This document shows, in pieces, positions 15,127 to 23,708 of a stretch of DNA of 46,565 bases (position 1 is the first letter of the stretch; each line of letters opens with the position of its first letter). Under the pieces are notes generated by a model that had not been told where the DNA came from, searched no databases, and saw only the letters and a list, made by a program, of their open reading frames with translations. Source of the DNA: Gordonia desulfuricans NBRC 100010 (lineage in GTDB: Bacteria > Actinomycetota > Actinomycetes > Mycobacteriales > Mycobacteriaceae); NCBI RefSeq assembly GCF_001485495.1, contig NZ_BCNF01000078.1, positions 1-46,565 on the forward strand. Reading direction: 5' to 3'. The translations under genes were made by a program, and so were the position numbers.

Positions 15127-17271
15127 ATGACGGGCGTGACCGATCACGGCCGAGAACGGTTGGCAGAACTGGCGCGACGTACCGGGGTGGCCACGAGGTA
15201 CGTGGGATGGGACACCGACACACATGAGGTCTCCGACGAGACCCTGATCGCGGTACTCGGCGCGCTCGGCGTCGACGCCGGTGACGACGAGCGGGTCGGG
15301 CAGGCACTCGCCGAACTCGACGTCGCACCCTGGCGGGCGTTCGTCCCGCCGGTCACCGTGGTCACCGAACACGACGACGCGTGGTTCTGGATCCATGTGC
15401 CACACGGAGATCCGGTGGACGTGCGGATCCGGACCGAGGGCGGTGAGCTTCGCGACGCCCATCAGCTCGACCACTGGTGGGACCCGCGCGACGTCGACGG
15501 CACCCTGGTCGGTCGGGCGACATTCGCGGTGCCCGGCGACCTCGAGCCCGGCTACCACACGATCGAGGCCACCGATCCGGGCCGTGGCGGCACGGCGTCG
15601 GCACCCCTGATCGTCACACCGCGACGGCTGTCCACCGCCGACGACCTCCTCGGGTCGCAACGGTGGGGGATCGCGACCCAGCTCTACAGTGTGCGTTCGG
15701 CCGGGTCGTGGGGGATCGGCGACTTCGCCGATCTCGCCGCGATGGCCGAGATCGCCGGTGCGACCCACGGTGCCGATTTCATCCAGGTGAATCCGCTGCA
15801 CGCCGCGCAGCCGCGTCCGCCGGTGGAGGCCTCGCCGTACCTGCCCACCACCCGCCGGTTCGTCAACCCGATCTATCTGCGCGTCACCGACATTCCCGAG
15901 ATGGCCGAACTCCCCGACCACAAGCGGGCGCGCGTCGGCCGGCTCGCGAAGAAGTTCGTCACCGAGAACACCTCTACCGAAAAGATCAAGCGCAACAAGG
16001 CGTTCCGTGCCAAACTCGCCGCTCTCGAGCTGATCTACGAGGTGCCGCTGAGCAAGGAGCGCAAGCAGGCCTACCGCCGGTTCCGGATGCGCGAGGGTGA
16101 CGGGCTGCGCGACTTCGCGACCTGGTGTGCCCTGGTCGAGAAGTACGGCCTCGAGTCACCCAAATGGGAGGGGGTGCTCACCGATCCGGCGGAGGTCCGG
16201 CGCCGGCGCCGCAAGGTGAAGGACCGCGTCGGGTTCTACACCTGGCTGCAGTGGTTGTGCGACGAACAGCTGGCCGCGGCGCAGCAGACGGCGCTCGCGT
16301 CGGGGATGAGTATCGGGGTGATCGCCGACCTCGCGGTCGGTGTGGGACGGCACAGCGCCGACGTCTGGATGCTCGGGGACGTCCTGGCGACCGGGGCGTC
16401 GGTGGGCGCCCCGCCGGACGGATTCAGCCAGCAGGGCCAGAACTGGAGTCAGCCGCCGTGGCATCCGATTCGACTGGCACAGGCCGGATACGAGCCGTTC
16501 CGCGACATGATCCGCACGGTGCTGCGCCATGCCGGCGGGCTGCGCGTCGACCACATCCTGGGCCTGTTCCGGCTGTGGTGGATTCCCGAGGGCAACTCCG
16601 CCGCCGAGGGCACCTACGTCCACTACGACCACCAGGCGCTGCTGGGCATCCTGGCGCTCGAGGCGCAGCGAGCGGGTGCGGTGATCATCGGTGAGGACCT
16701 CGGGGTCTTCGAGCCATGGGTGCAGGACACCTTGCGCGACAGGGGAGTCCTGGGGTGCTCGATCCTGTGGTTCGAGCACGGGCCGTATGCGCCGATCCCG
16801 CCGGAGAACTACCGGGAACTGTGCCTGACATCGGTCACCACACACGATCTGCCGCCGACCGTCGGCTACCTCGCCGGCGACCACATCGCCCTGCGGGACC
16901 GACTCGGACTGCTCACCGAGAGTGTCGACGACGAGCGGGCACGTGAAGAACGTGACCGGGATGCGATCCTGGCGCTGGCCGTCGAACGGGGGCTCTGGTC
17001 ACCGGACATCCCGCTCACCGATGAACGGACCGTCCTCGCGCTGTACCGGCTGATCGCCTGCAGTCCCTCGGTCCTGCTCGGCGTGGCGCTGGTGGATGCG
17101 GTGGGGGAGCGGCGGATCCAGAATCAGCCCGGCACCGACTCCCACCAGTACCCGAACTGGCGTATTCCGCTCGCCGACGACGAGGGGAAGCCGGTGACCG
17201 TCGAGGACCTCGCCACCGATCGCCGCCTCGCCGCGCTGGCCGAGGCGTTGAAGGAGTCGGGGGTCGGATAG
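15127..17271 (+). CDS. malQ: 4-alpha-glucanotransferase (amylomaltase)
   Basis: A 714-residue GH77 enzyme that transfers alpha-1,4-glucan segments between maltodextrins in the cytoplasm. Family signatures in order: the N-terminal extension of about 160 residues seen in actinobacterial MalQ, QLYSVRSAGSWGIGDFADL, FIQVNPLHAAQP, IGVIADLAVGVGRHSADVW, GAPPDGFSQQGQNWSQPPW, the nucleophile aspartate in GLRVDHILGLFR, the acid/base Glu in VIIGEDLGVF, and TSVTTHDLPPTVGYLAG with the transition-state Asp. Length matches the family. It is divergent from the cysteine hydrolase and converges with an MFS gene, 22 bases apart, so it appears monocistronic. The role is glycogen/maltodextrin recycling. Confidence 0.97.
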   Translation: MTGVTDHGRERLAELARRTGVATRYVGWDTDTHEVSDETLIAVLGALGVDAGDDERVGQALAELDVAPWRAFVPPVTVVTEHDDAWFWIHVPHGDPVDVRIRTEGGELRDAHQLDHWWDPRDVDGTLVGRATFAVPGDLEPGYHTIEATDPGRGGTASAPLIVTPRRLSTADDLLGSQRWGIATQLYSVRSAGSWGIGDFADLAAMAEIAGATHGADFIQVNPLHAAQPRPPVEASPYLPTTRRFVNPIYLRVTDIPEMAELPDHKRARVGRLAKKFVTENTSTEKIKRNKAFRAKLAALELIYEVPLSKERKQAYRRFRMREGDGLRDFATWCALVEKYGLESPKWEGVLTDPAEVRRRRRKVKDRVGFYTWLQWLCDEQLAAAQQTALASGMSIGVIADLAVGVGRHSADVWMLGDVLATGASVGAPPDGFSQQGQNWSQPPWHPIRLAQAGYEPFRDMIRTVLRHAGGLRVDHILGLFRLWWIPEGNSAAEGTYVHYDHQALLGILALEAQRAGAVIIGEDLGVFEPWVQDTLRDRGVLGCSILWFEHGPYAPIPPENYRELCLTSVTTHDLPPTVGYLAGDHIALRDRLGLLTESVDDERAREERDRDAILALAVERGLWSPDIPLTDERTVLALYRLIACSPSVLLGVALVDAVGERRIQNQPGTDSHQYPNWRIPLADDEGKPVTVEDLATDRRLAALAEALKESGVG

Positions 17272-17293
17272 TCCGCGCGTGCGGACGTGGCCG

Positions 17294-18538
17294 TCACCGG
17301 GTCGAACGTTTCTCCGCCACCGCCACCAGCACCATCGCGATCACACAGAGCACACCGACACCGATGTTGAAGGCCACCCCGGCGTCGACCAGACCCCAGT
17401 GCGATGCGGCGATGCCCTGGCCGATGATCGGGATCGACAGCGCCACATAGACCACCACGAAGTAGGTGGAGGTCACCTCGGCGCGGCGGTCCTCCGGGGC
17501 GGCGGTGACCACTGCGGCCAGTCCCTTGCTGAACGAGATGCCCTGCCCGACACCGGCCACCACGGCACCGGTGAGGAGCAGGGCCAGGGATGCGGTGGCC
17601 AGGCTCGCCGCCACCACGCCCACCCCGACGGTCAGGATCGCGCAGCCGGCGATCAACGACGGCGCGGTCGGCAGGCGCCGGCCGACGATCTGGGTGAGTG
17701 CCGAGGTCCCCAGCAGCAGCGCCACCACCGCCCCGGCCACGAAGTGGTTGTCGATGCCGATCACCTGGGAGACGAACGACGGTGCCACCGCGGTGAAGGT
17801 TCCCATCACCGCGAACCCGGCGAACCCGGCGATCGCCGGGCCGGCGAAGATCGGCCGTACCTCCGACGGCACGGACAACCGCTGCACCGACAGCTCACGG
17901 TCGGCCGTCCACCGCAGCGGCTCGGTCATGAACCAGATCCCGGCACCGATGATCGCGAGTGCGACCAGGTCGACGACGAACACCAGGGACAGGGGAGCGG
18001 GCGCGTACTGGGCGAGCAGCCCGGCGACCAGCGGCCCCAACCCCAGACCGCCCACGTTGGCCGCGGTCGCCACCGCCGGGGCACGCGATCGCCACGACGA
18101 CGGCGCCAGCTCGATCACCGCTGCGGTGGCGGCACCGGCGTAGATCCCCGCCGACAGCCCGGACACCACACGCCCGGTGAGCAGCCCGACGATGTCGTCG
18201 GAGGTCAGGAAGATGAGGGCGCTGAACGCCGACAGCACCGCGCCGGCGAGCAACAGCGGGCGTCGCCCGACGACATCGGACCACCGGCCGAAGACGACCA
18301 GTGCCGCGATCACCCCGGCGGCGTAGACCGCGAAGATCACCGTCGTGGTGGTCACGCCGAAGTGGAGTTCGGAGCCGTAGATCGAGTACAGCGGGGTGGG
18401 CAGGGTGGTGCCCATCATGACCACCAGGAAGGCCGCCACCGCGGCCGCATAGGCGCGTCCCCCGGTCAGCGGACGTCGTCGGGGTACACGTCGGGAGGAC
18501 GGCGGGGCCGAGTGGCCGGTCCGGTCGGTCGATGCCAT
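17294..18538 (-). CDS. MFS transporter, 12 TM, drug/metabolite efflux type
   Basis: A 414-residue major facilitator with a basic, Ser/Pro-rich N terminus before the first helix (YAAAVAAFLVVMMGTTLPTPLY). Motif A is GRWSDVVGRRPLLLAG after helix 2, with a helix 4/5 segment GRVVSGLSAGIYAGAATAAV and twelve hydrophobic segments in all. The TLPTPLYSIYG stretch is common in actinobacterial DHA1-like exporters. ATG 18538 was taken because a longer frame would run across the promoter region of the divergent ATP-grasp gene. Substrate unknown. It converges with malQ and is divergent from the ATP-grasp gene across 148 bases. Confidence 0.9.
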   Translation of the reverse strand: MASTDRTGHSAPPSSRRVPRRRPLTGGRAYAAAVAAFLVVMMGTTLPTPLYSIYGSELHFGVTTTTVIFAVYAAGVIAALVVFGRWSDVVGRRPLLLAGAVLSAFSALIFLTSDDIVGLLTGRVVSGLSAGIYAGAATAAVIELAPSSWRSRAPAVATAANVGGLGLGPLVAGLLAQYAPAPLSLVFVVDLVALAIIGAGIWFMTEPLRWTADRELSVQRLSVPSEVRPIFAGPAIAGFAGFAVMGTFTAVAPSFVSQVIGIDNHFVAGAVVALLLGTSALTQIVGRRLPTAPSLIAGCAILTVGVGVVAASLATASLALLLTGAVVAGVGQGISFSKGLAAVVTAAPEDRRAEVTSTYFVVVYVALSIPIIGQGIAASHWGLVDAGVAFNIGVGVLCVIAMVLVAVAEKRSTR

Positions 18539-18686
18539 GCCCAACCCAGCGTCGCTGGCCGCACGCCTATTCCGTGACATCTTGTCGACGATATCCGGCG
18601 GGTCGGGTACGTGCCGATTGCCGGTTTGTGACATGGCGCGCCGACACCTGGGCACCCGATGTCCGGATCCACTAGAGTCGCCAGTC

Positions 18687-19874
18687 ATGCAGAGTGTCGA
18701 GCCGCGGATTCTCGCGACCACATCCCGGATGCCCTTCGCCGTCGACGAGATCCACAAGCTCGGTGAGACCAAGCGCTTCCTGATCGCCAGCGACACCTTC
18801 CGCGCCGCACCGGGCAGCCACTCGCGGGGCGCCAAGAAGCACATCACCGTGCCGGCTCCCACCCAGGAGACCGAGGCGTTCGTCGACAAGATCATCGAGA
18901 CCATCGACGCCGAGCAGATCAACTGGCTGCTGCCGATGTTCGAAGAGGTCTTCTACCTCGCCGCACATCGGGATCGGATCGCCGAGGGCCGCGACGTCGA
19001 GCTGTTCTTCCCCGACCTCGAGACCCTGCGCAAGGTGCACGACAAGGTCAGCTTCGCGCAGCTGTGCAAAGACCTCGGGCTGCCGGTCGCCGAGACCCTG
19101 ACCGCCACCGACGACGAGCAGTTCAAGGCTGCGCTCGGCCACTGGGAACACTGGTTCGCGCGGGCCGCGTTCGGTCGTGGCGGCCTCGACATCGCCACCA
19201 ACACCGGCCCGCTCGCCGGTGAGGCCGACGTCGACACCATCCACCCCAGCGCCGACGACCCGTGGCTGGTGCAAGAGTTCCTCAAGGGTGTCGACCGCTG
19301 CAGCTGGAGCGTCGTCCACCACGGCGAGGTGGTGCTGCACGCGTGCTACGAGCATCCGCTGACCATCGACAACCGCGGCGGCATCATCTACGAGTCGGTC
19401 GACTCACCGGAGTCGCTGGAGACCGCGCAGCGCATCGCCCGCGAGCTCAACTGGCACGGCCAGATCAGCTTCGACTACCTGATGACCGAGGACGGCGTGC
19501 ACCACATGGTGGAGTGCAATCCGCGCCCCACCGCCGGCTGCACCGTCGCCACCGCCGAGGAGTTCGACACCGCGCTGTTCAACCCGGGTGAGCTGGTCGT
19601 CGTCCCGGCCGGACGCAAGAAGATGATCAAGGCCGCGGTGCTGCGTGATGCGCTGATGCATCCGTCGCGCGCCGCCGCCAACTTCAAGGCCGCCATGGGT
19701 GCGACCGGCGTCTACGACCAGAACAAGGACCACATGCCGCTGCTGTACTCGGCACTGTCGTTGCAGCACATCTTCGCCTACCGCAAGCATCTCGGCATGA
19801 ACAAGGACAAGGGTGAGACCCTCGTCGCCACCCAGTTCTTCGACGTCCTCTACGACGGTTCGCCGATCAGCTGA
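18687..19874 (+). CDS. Orphan ATP-grasp ligase (carbamoyl-phosphate-synthetase-like)
   Basis: A 395-residue ATP-grasp enzyme. The N-terminal about 100 residues form a pre-ATP-grasp Rossmann-like domain (PRILATTSRMPFAVDEIH, LLPMFEEVFYLAAH). The middle has the lid and nucleotide-binding strands (DKVSFAQLCKDLGLPVAET, WLVQEFLKGVDRCSW), and the metal-binding end has FDYLMTEDGVHHMVECNPRPTAG with the Glu and Asn that hold magnesium. The family joins a carboxylate to an amine, thiol or other nucleophile through an acyl-phosphate; the partner substrate is unknown and no carrier or peptide gene is adjacent. A TAGAGT box at 18673-18678 is eight bases before the ATG, suggesting a very short or absent leader. 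A hairpin follows at 19882-19907. Confidence 0.87.
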   Translation: MQSVEPRILATTSRMPFAVDEIHKLGETKRFLIASDTFRAAPGSHSRGAKKHITVPAPTQETEAFVDKIIETIDAEQINWLLPMFEEVFYLAAHRDRIAEGRDVELFFPDLETLRKVHDKVSFAQLCKDLGLPVAETLTATDDEQFKAALGHWEHWFARAAFGRGGLDIATNTGPLAGEADVDTIHPSADDPWLVQEFLKGVDRCSWSVVHHGEVVLHACYEHPLTIDNRGGIIYESVDSPESLETAQRIARELNWHGQISFDYLMTEDGVHHMVECNPRPTAGCTVATAEEFDTALFNPGELVVVPAGRKKMIKAAVLRDALMHPSRAAANFKAAMGATGVYDQNKDHMPLLYSALSLQHIFAYRKHLGMNKDKGETLVATQFFDVLYDGSPIS

Positions 19875-19881
19875 CCGACGC

Positions 19882-19907
19882 CACCGGCGGGGACGGCCCC
19901 GCCGGTG
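19882..19907 (+). terminator. Perfect 11-bp hairpin after the ATP-grasp gene
   Basis: CACCGGCGGGG (19882-19892) and CCCCGCCGGTG (19897-19907) flank an ACGG loop, starting 8 bases after the stop codon at 19874. The stem is perfect and GC-only at its core; no U-tract follows. It suggests that the flavoprotein gene downstream is transcribed separately. Confidence 0.65.
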
Positions 19908-19955
19908 ACCGAGGGGGTTACCCCACGGCCGATCTGCGATTACCGTCACCAGGTG

Positions 19956-21461
19956 ATGGCACTCATGGGGGCTGGGCGGATGCGACCGGACAACGAGGTA
20001 CTCATCGTCGGAGCGGGCTTCGGCGGGATCGGCGCGGCGATCGAATTCGCCAGCCTCGGCATCGACGACGTCGCGATCGTCGAGCGGGAGGACGATCTCG
20101 GCGGCACCTGGCATGTCAACCACTACCCGGGACTCGCCGTCGACATCGCCTCGGTGACGTATTCGTATTCGTTCGAACCCAATCCGTTCTGGTCCCGACT
20201 GTTCGCACCCGGCCCGGAACTCAAACGGTACGCCGAGCATGTCGCCGAGAAGTACGACCTGACCCGCCGGATGGAGTTCGGGACGTCGGTCACCGGAGCC
20301 CGGTGGGACGACGAATCCGGGCTGTGGACGGTGAGCACCGCCGACGGTGCCACCCGCACCTGTCGATACCTGGTGACGGCCACCGGATTCCTGTCCCAGC
20401 CGTCCACCCCGGACTTCCCGGGCATGGACACCTTCACCGGAACCGTCCTGCACACCGCCGCCTGGGACGACTCCGTCGATCTCACCGGCCGACGCGTCGC
20501 GGTGATCGGGACCGGCGCCACCGCCGTCCAGCTCATCCCGGAGGCGGCGGAGGTCGCCGCCGAACTCACCGTCTTCCAACGCACCCCGATCTGGGTGGTC
20601 CCCAAGATCGACTTCCCGATCCCGCGGGCCGTCCAACGCCTCTTCGCCCGGATTCCCGCGACGCAGCGGGCCGTCCGGCTGGTCAACACCTCCCTGCTGG
20701 AGATGCTGATGGTGTTCGGCGTGCTGCACTTCCGGCAGGCCAGACTCGGGAACAAGGCCGGTGCGTTGCTGGCGAGAGCACATCTGCGTGCGCAGGTGTC
20801 CGACGCCGACCTGCGACGCCGGCTGACCCCGCACTACGACCTCGGCTGCAAGCGACCCACGTTCTCCAACAGCTACTTCCGTGCCTATACCCGCCCCAAC
20901 GTGACCCTCGAGACCGACGGGATCGGGCGGATCGAACCCGATGCCGTCGTCACCGGCGACGGCCGTCGAATCGAGATCGACACCCTCGTCCTGGCCACCG
21001 GATTCGACCTGTGGGACACGAACTTTCCCGCCTTCGAGATCGTCGGCCGCGATCAGCTGAGCCTGGGCGCCTGGTGGCGTGAATCGAGATTCCAGGCATA
21101 CCAGGGCATCACGATGCCCCGATACCCGAACCTGTTGTCGCTCAACAGTCCCTACTCGTACAGTGGACTGTCGTACTTCACCACCATCGAGGGTCAGATG
21201 CGCCACATCGGGCGACTCTTCGGCGAACTGCGCCGCCGCGGCGCGTCGACCTTCGAGGTCACCGGAGAGGCCAACGACGCCTTCCTCGACGAGGTCACCG
21301 ACCATCTCGCCGACTCGGTGTTCTACCTCGGCAACTGTGCGGGCTCGCACAGCTACTACTTCAACCATCAGGGCGAGGCGGCCCTGCTGCGGCCCAACGC
21401 CACCCTGACCACCCTGCGTGCGATGGACACCTTCCCGCTCGACGACTATCGGTTCCACTGA
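19956..21461 (+). CDS. Flavin-containing monooxygenase, Baeyer-Villiger type
   Basis: About 501 residues. The FAD-binding motif VLIVGAGFGGIGAAIEF is at the N terminus. The Baeyer-Villiger fingerprint F-x-G-x3-H-x3-W is present as FTGTVLHTAAWDD, and the NADPH-binding motif as VAVIGTGATAVQ, with the second-half segments TPIWVVPKID and LVLATGFDLWDTNFP. Such enzymes insert one oxygen atom from O2 next to a ketone, or oxidise N or S. ATG 19956 was chosen; ATG 19965 and 19980 (just before the FAD motif) are possible, and no Shine-Dalgarno site decides. The zinc alcohol dehydrogenase begins 51 bases downstream on the same strand, which would fit alcohol-to-ketone-to-ester degradation, but this pairing is an inference. 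Confidence 0.9.
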   Translation: MALMGAGRMRPDNEVLIVGAGFGGIGAAIEFASLGIDDVAIVEREDDLGGTWHVNHYPGLAVDIASVTYSYSFEPNPFWSRLFAPGPELKRYAEHVAEKYDLTRRMEFGTSVTGARWDDESGLWTVSTADGATRTCRYLVTATGFLSQPSTPDFPGMDTFTGTVLHTAAWDDSVDLTGRRVAVIGTGATAVQLIPEAAEVAAELTVFQRTPIWVVPKIDFPIPRAVQRLFARIPATQRAVRLVNTSLLEMLMVFGVLHFRQARLGNKAGALLARAHLRAQVSDADLRRRLTPHYDLGCKRPTFSNSYFRAYTRPNVTLETDGIGRIEPDAVVTGDGRRIEIDTLVLATGFDLWDTNFPAFEIVGRDQLSLGAWWRESRFQAYQGITMPRYPNLLSLNSPYSYSGLSYFTTIEGQMRHIGRLFGELRRRGASTFEVTGEANDAFLDEVTDHLADSVFYLGNCAGSHSYYFNHQGEAALLRPNATLTTLRAMDTFPLDDYRFH

Positions 21462-21512
21462 ACGGACTCTCGGCCCTGTTCGGTGACGGCCGCGGCGACC
21501 TACGGTGGTGAC

Positions 21513-22517
21513 ATGCGCGCATGGGCAGTCAACCGACCCGGTCCGATCGAGAGCGGTCCGCTCGACCTCGTCGACAAACCCGTCCCGGTCGCCGGCCCCG
21601 GCGAACTACTGGTCGCCGTCCACGCCTGCGGGGTGTGCCGCACCGATCTGCATGTGAGCGAGGGCGATCTCCCGGTACACCGCCCCGGGGTGACGCCCGG
21701 CCACGAGGTGGTCGGCGAGGTCGCCGCCGTCGGCCCCGGCGCCGAAGCGGCCGGCCTGACGCTCGGCGAGAGGGTCGGGGTGGCATGGTTGCACCACACC
21801 GACGGCACCTGCTCCTACTGTGTCCGTGGTGCCGAGAACCTGTGCCCGGCATCGACATACACCGGCTGGGACGTCGACGGCGGTTATGCCGAGTACGTCA
21901 CCGTCCCGGCCGGCTTCGCCTACCCGCTACCGGCAGGCATCGACGACGTGACACTCGCACCGCTGCTGTGCGCCGGGATCATCGGCTATCGGGCACTCAA
22001 ACGTGCCTCGCTGCCCCCGGGCGGTCGGCTCGGCCTGTACGGATTCGGCGGCAGCGCGCACCTCGCCGCCCAGATCGCGATCGCACAGGGCGCCCGGGTA
22101 CACGTGATGACCCGCGGTGCGCAGGCCCGGGAACTGGCCCTGTCGCTCGGTGCGGCATCGGCCGGCGACGCCTACGACAGCCCACCCGAACCCCTCGACG
22201 CGGCGATCACCTTCGCGCCGGTCGGTGAACTCGTACCGGTGGCCATGCGGGCCCTCGACCGCGGCGGCATCCTGTCCATCGCAGGCATCCACCTCTCCGA
22301 CATCCCTGCTCTCCACTACGAGCAGGAACTGTTCTACGAGAAGGAGATCCGATCGGTGACCGCCAACACCCGCGCCGACGGCCACGAGTTCCTGGCGCTC
22401 GCCGCCGAATACGGTGTCACCGCCACCACCCACGCCTACCCACTCGACCACGCCGACACCGCCCTCGCCGATCTCAAAGCCGGAAGATTCGACGGAGCCG
22501 CAGTCCTGACCGTTTGA
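21513..22517 (+). CDS. Zinc-dependent alcohol dehydrogenase, AdhA/YjgB-like
   Basis: A 334-residue zinc alcohol dehydrogenase. Catalytic zinc ligands C39 (HACGVC) and H64-E65 (PGHE) are present, and the nucleotide-binding motif is [14 protein letters not shown]. The structural-zinc loop holds C100, C103 and C111, but the first ligand, normally Cys97, is Asp (HTDGTCSYC). The [14 protein letters not shown] segment is typical of the AdhA group that uses primary or allylic alcohols with NAD(P). ATG 21513 (MRAWAV) is used. It probably forms a unit with the upstream flavoprotein. The last codons run straight into the repeat region at 22519. Confidence 0.93.
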   Translation: MRAWAVNRPGPIESGPLDLVDKPVPVAGPGELLVAVHACGVCRTDLHVSEGDLPVHRPGVTPGHEVVGEVAAVGPGAEAAGLTLGERVGVAWLHHTDGTCSYCVRGAENLCPASTYTGWDVDGGYAEYVTVPAGFAYPLPAGIDDVTLAPLLCAGIIGYRALKRASLPPGGRLGLYGFGGSAHLAAQIAIAQGARVHVMTRGAQARELALSLGAASAGDAYDSPPEPLDAAITFAPVGELVPVAMRALDRGGILSIAGIHLSDIPALHYEQELFYEKEIRSVTANTRADGHEFLALAAEYGVTATTHAYPLDHADTALADLKAGRFDGAAVLTV

Positions 22518-22518
22518 G

Positions 22519-22685
22519 CGGCGCCGGTGCTTGTCTGCGCCGACTTCGTCGTCGCGTGCCGTGCGCCTTACCGCCCGTCTTCCCTCCTCATCGCCTCGGT
22601 CGCAAGCTCCCTCGCTCTTCGTCAGTCCAGACAGGCGACGGCGCCGGTGCTTGTCTGCGCCGACTTCGTCGTCGCGTGCCGTGCG
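22519..22685. repeat. Two 47-bp identical direct repeats, 120 bp apart
   Basis: The 47 bases beginning CGGCGCCGGTGCTTGTCTGC are found at 22519-22565 and again, without a mismatch, at 22639-22685. The 73 bases between are unlike the repeat. The block starts directly after the alcohol dehydrogenase stop. The repeat contains CGACTTCGTCGTCG, a near-palindrome. No gene is supported here. Together with the next repeat pair it fills the 370-base gap between the alcohol dehydrogenase and the SRAP gene. Confidence 0.9.
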
Positions 22686-22691
22686 TGGCAC

Positions 22692-22838
22692 GGTGGTTGA
22701 GCCGTGAGGAGCGTAGCGACGGTGCGTGTCGAAACCTCTGTCGGCCGAGTTCGTCGGCCGCCCACCTGGTTTGGTGGTTGAGCCGCGAGGAGCGTAGCGA
22801 CGATGCGTGTCGAAACCTCTGTCGGCCGGGTTCGTCGG
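22692..22838. repeat. Two 66-bp interspersed repeat copies (GGTGGTTGAGCC…GTGTCGAAACC)
   Basis: Copy one is 22692-22757 and copy two 22773-22838, an offset of 81 with three substitutions. Each begins GGTGGTTGAGCC, has a middle GAGGAGCGTAGCGACG-like part and ends GTGTCGAAACCTCTGTCGG…TTCGTCGG. Related copies in both orientations lie at the right edge of the window (46451-46555), which marks this as a dispersed intergenic family. Short forms built from the same two ends (GGTTGAGCC…GTCGAAACC) are, to my knowledge, widespread in actinobacteria. Confidence 0.88.
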
Positions 22839-22887
22839 GTGACCACCGCCGACCACCGCCACCGCCACGGCCGACCACCACCGATGG

Positions 22888-23673
22888 CTACTCCGCACCC
22901 ACCGGTGCCAGGAGATCGGGTCCGTTGTTGGCGACGCGGTTGACCAGCGGCGCGACCTCACGGATGTCGATCGCCTCGGCGATCTCCTCGCCCGGCGGGG
23001 CCAGCAACTCCGACGGGGCACGGTGATCGGGATCGAGCCAGGCGTCCCAGTTCGCAAAGGGCATGATCAGCGGCATCCGATCGTGCACCTCACGCAGGTG
23101 GCCGACGGCATCGGTGGTCAGGATCGAACAACTCAGCAGCGGTGCGGCGTCGGGGTCGGAGCGGTCGTGCCACACCGACCACAGTCCCGCCATGAACAGG
23201 CGGGTGCCGTCGTGCGGCGACATGAAGAACGGGATCTTGGTGGGCTTGCCCTTCGCATCGGGCGGGCCGGGCTTCCACTCGTACCAGCCGTCCATCGGCA
23301 CCAGACACCGCTTGGAACGCACCGAGTTGCGGAACGAACTCTTCTCCGCGGCGGTCTCGGCGCGGGCGTTGAACAGCAGCGGACCCTTGCCGAGCTCCTT
23401 GGCCCACGACGGCACGAGTCCCCAGCGCATCGCGCGGACACGCAACAGCGGATCGTCGTCGGGATCGTCGGGGGAGTGGCGTTTGACCACGGTCATCACC
23501 GACGTCGTCGGCGCGACGTTGTAGTTCACCCCGGGGGAGCGCACCGCGGCAGCCCTGTTGTCGCCGTCGGCCCCGTCGCCCGGCGGGTCGAGAGGCGCAG
23601 GCACCTCGTTCACCGCGTCGATCTCGGCCGCGAGCTTCGCCGGGTCGGTGGTCACCGCATAGCGTCCGCACAT
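22888..23673 (-). CDS. SOS-response-associated peptidase (SRAP/HMCES/YedK)
   Basis: A 261-residue SRAP protein that covalently caps abasic sites in single-stranded DNA. The start must be ATG 23673, because the catalytic Cys2 (M-CGRYAV) becomes the N terminus after Met removal; an in-frame ATG nine bases upstream would block this. The other active-site elements are visible: Asn in NYNVAPTT, Glu in WYEWK and His in VHDRMPLIM. The region around PPGDGADGDN (residues 30-42) is an extra disordered insert. It stands 35 bases downstream of the YbaK-like gene end on the same strand. No LexA box was identified. Confidence 0.95.
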   Translation of the reverse strand: MCGRYAVTTDPAKLAAEIDAVNEVPAPLDPPGDGADGDNRAAAVRSPGVNYNVAPTTSVMTVVKRHSPDDPDDDPLLRVRAMRWGLVPSWAKELGKGPLLFNARAETAAEKSSFRNSVRSKRCLVPMDGWYEWKPGPPDAKGKPTKIPFFMSPHDGTRLFMAGLWSVWHDRSDPDAAPLLSCSILTTDAVGHLREVHDRMPLIMPFANWDAWLDPDHRAPSELLAPPGEEIAEAIDIREVAPLVNRVANNGPDLLAPVGAE

Positions 23674-23708
23674 GCCACCCATGGTGGCACGCGCCACCGA
23701 CGACGGCC

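Noticed and set aside
17279..18577. A 432-codon plus-strand frame rich in Arg, His, Asp and Gly
   Set aside because: It is antisense to a clear 12-helix transporter gene; the composition reflects the opposite strand's hydrophobic codons.
22519..22685. 47-bp direct repeats as att sites of an excised element
   Set aside because: Only 73 bases lie between them, with no integrase nearby; too small for an element.
22519..22838. Possible CRISPR array (regularly spaced repeats)
   Set aside because: Only two copies of each unit, units of 47 and 66 bases, different spacings and no cas genes.
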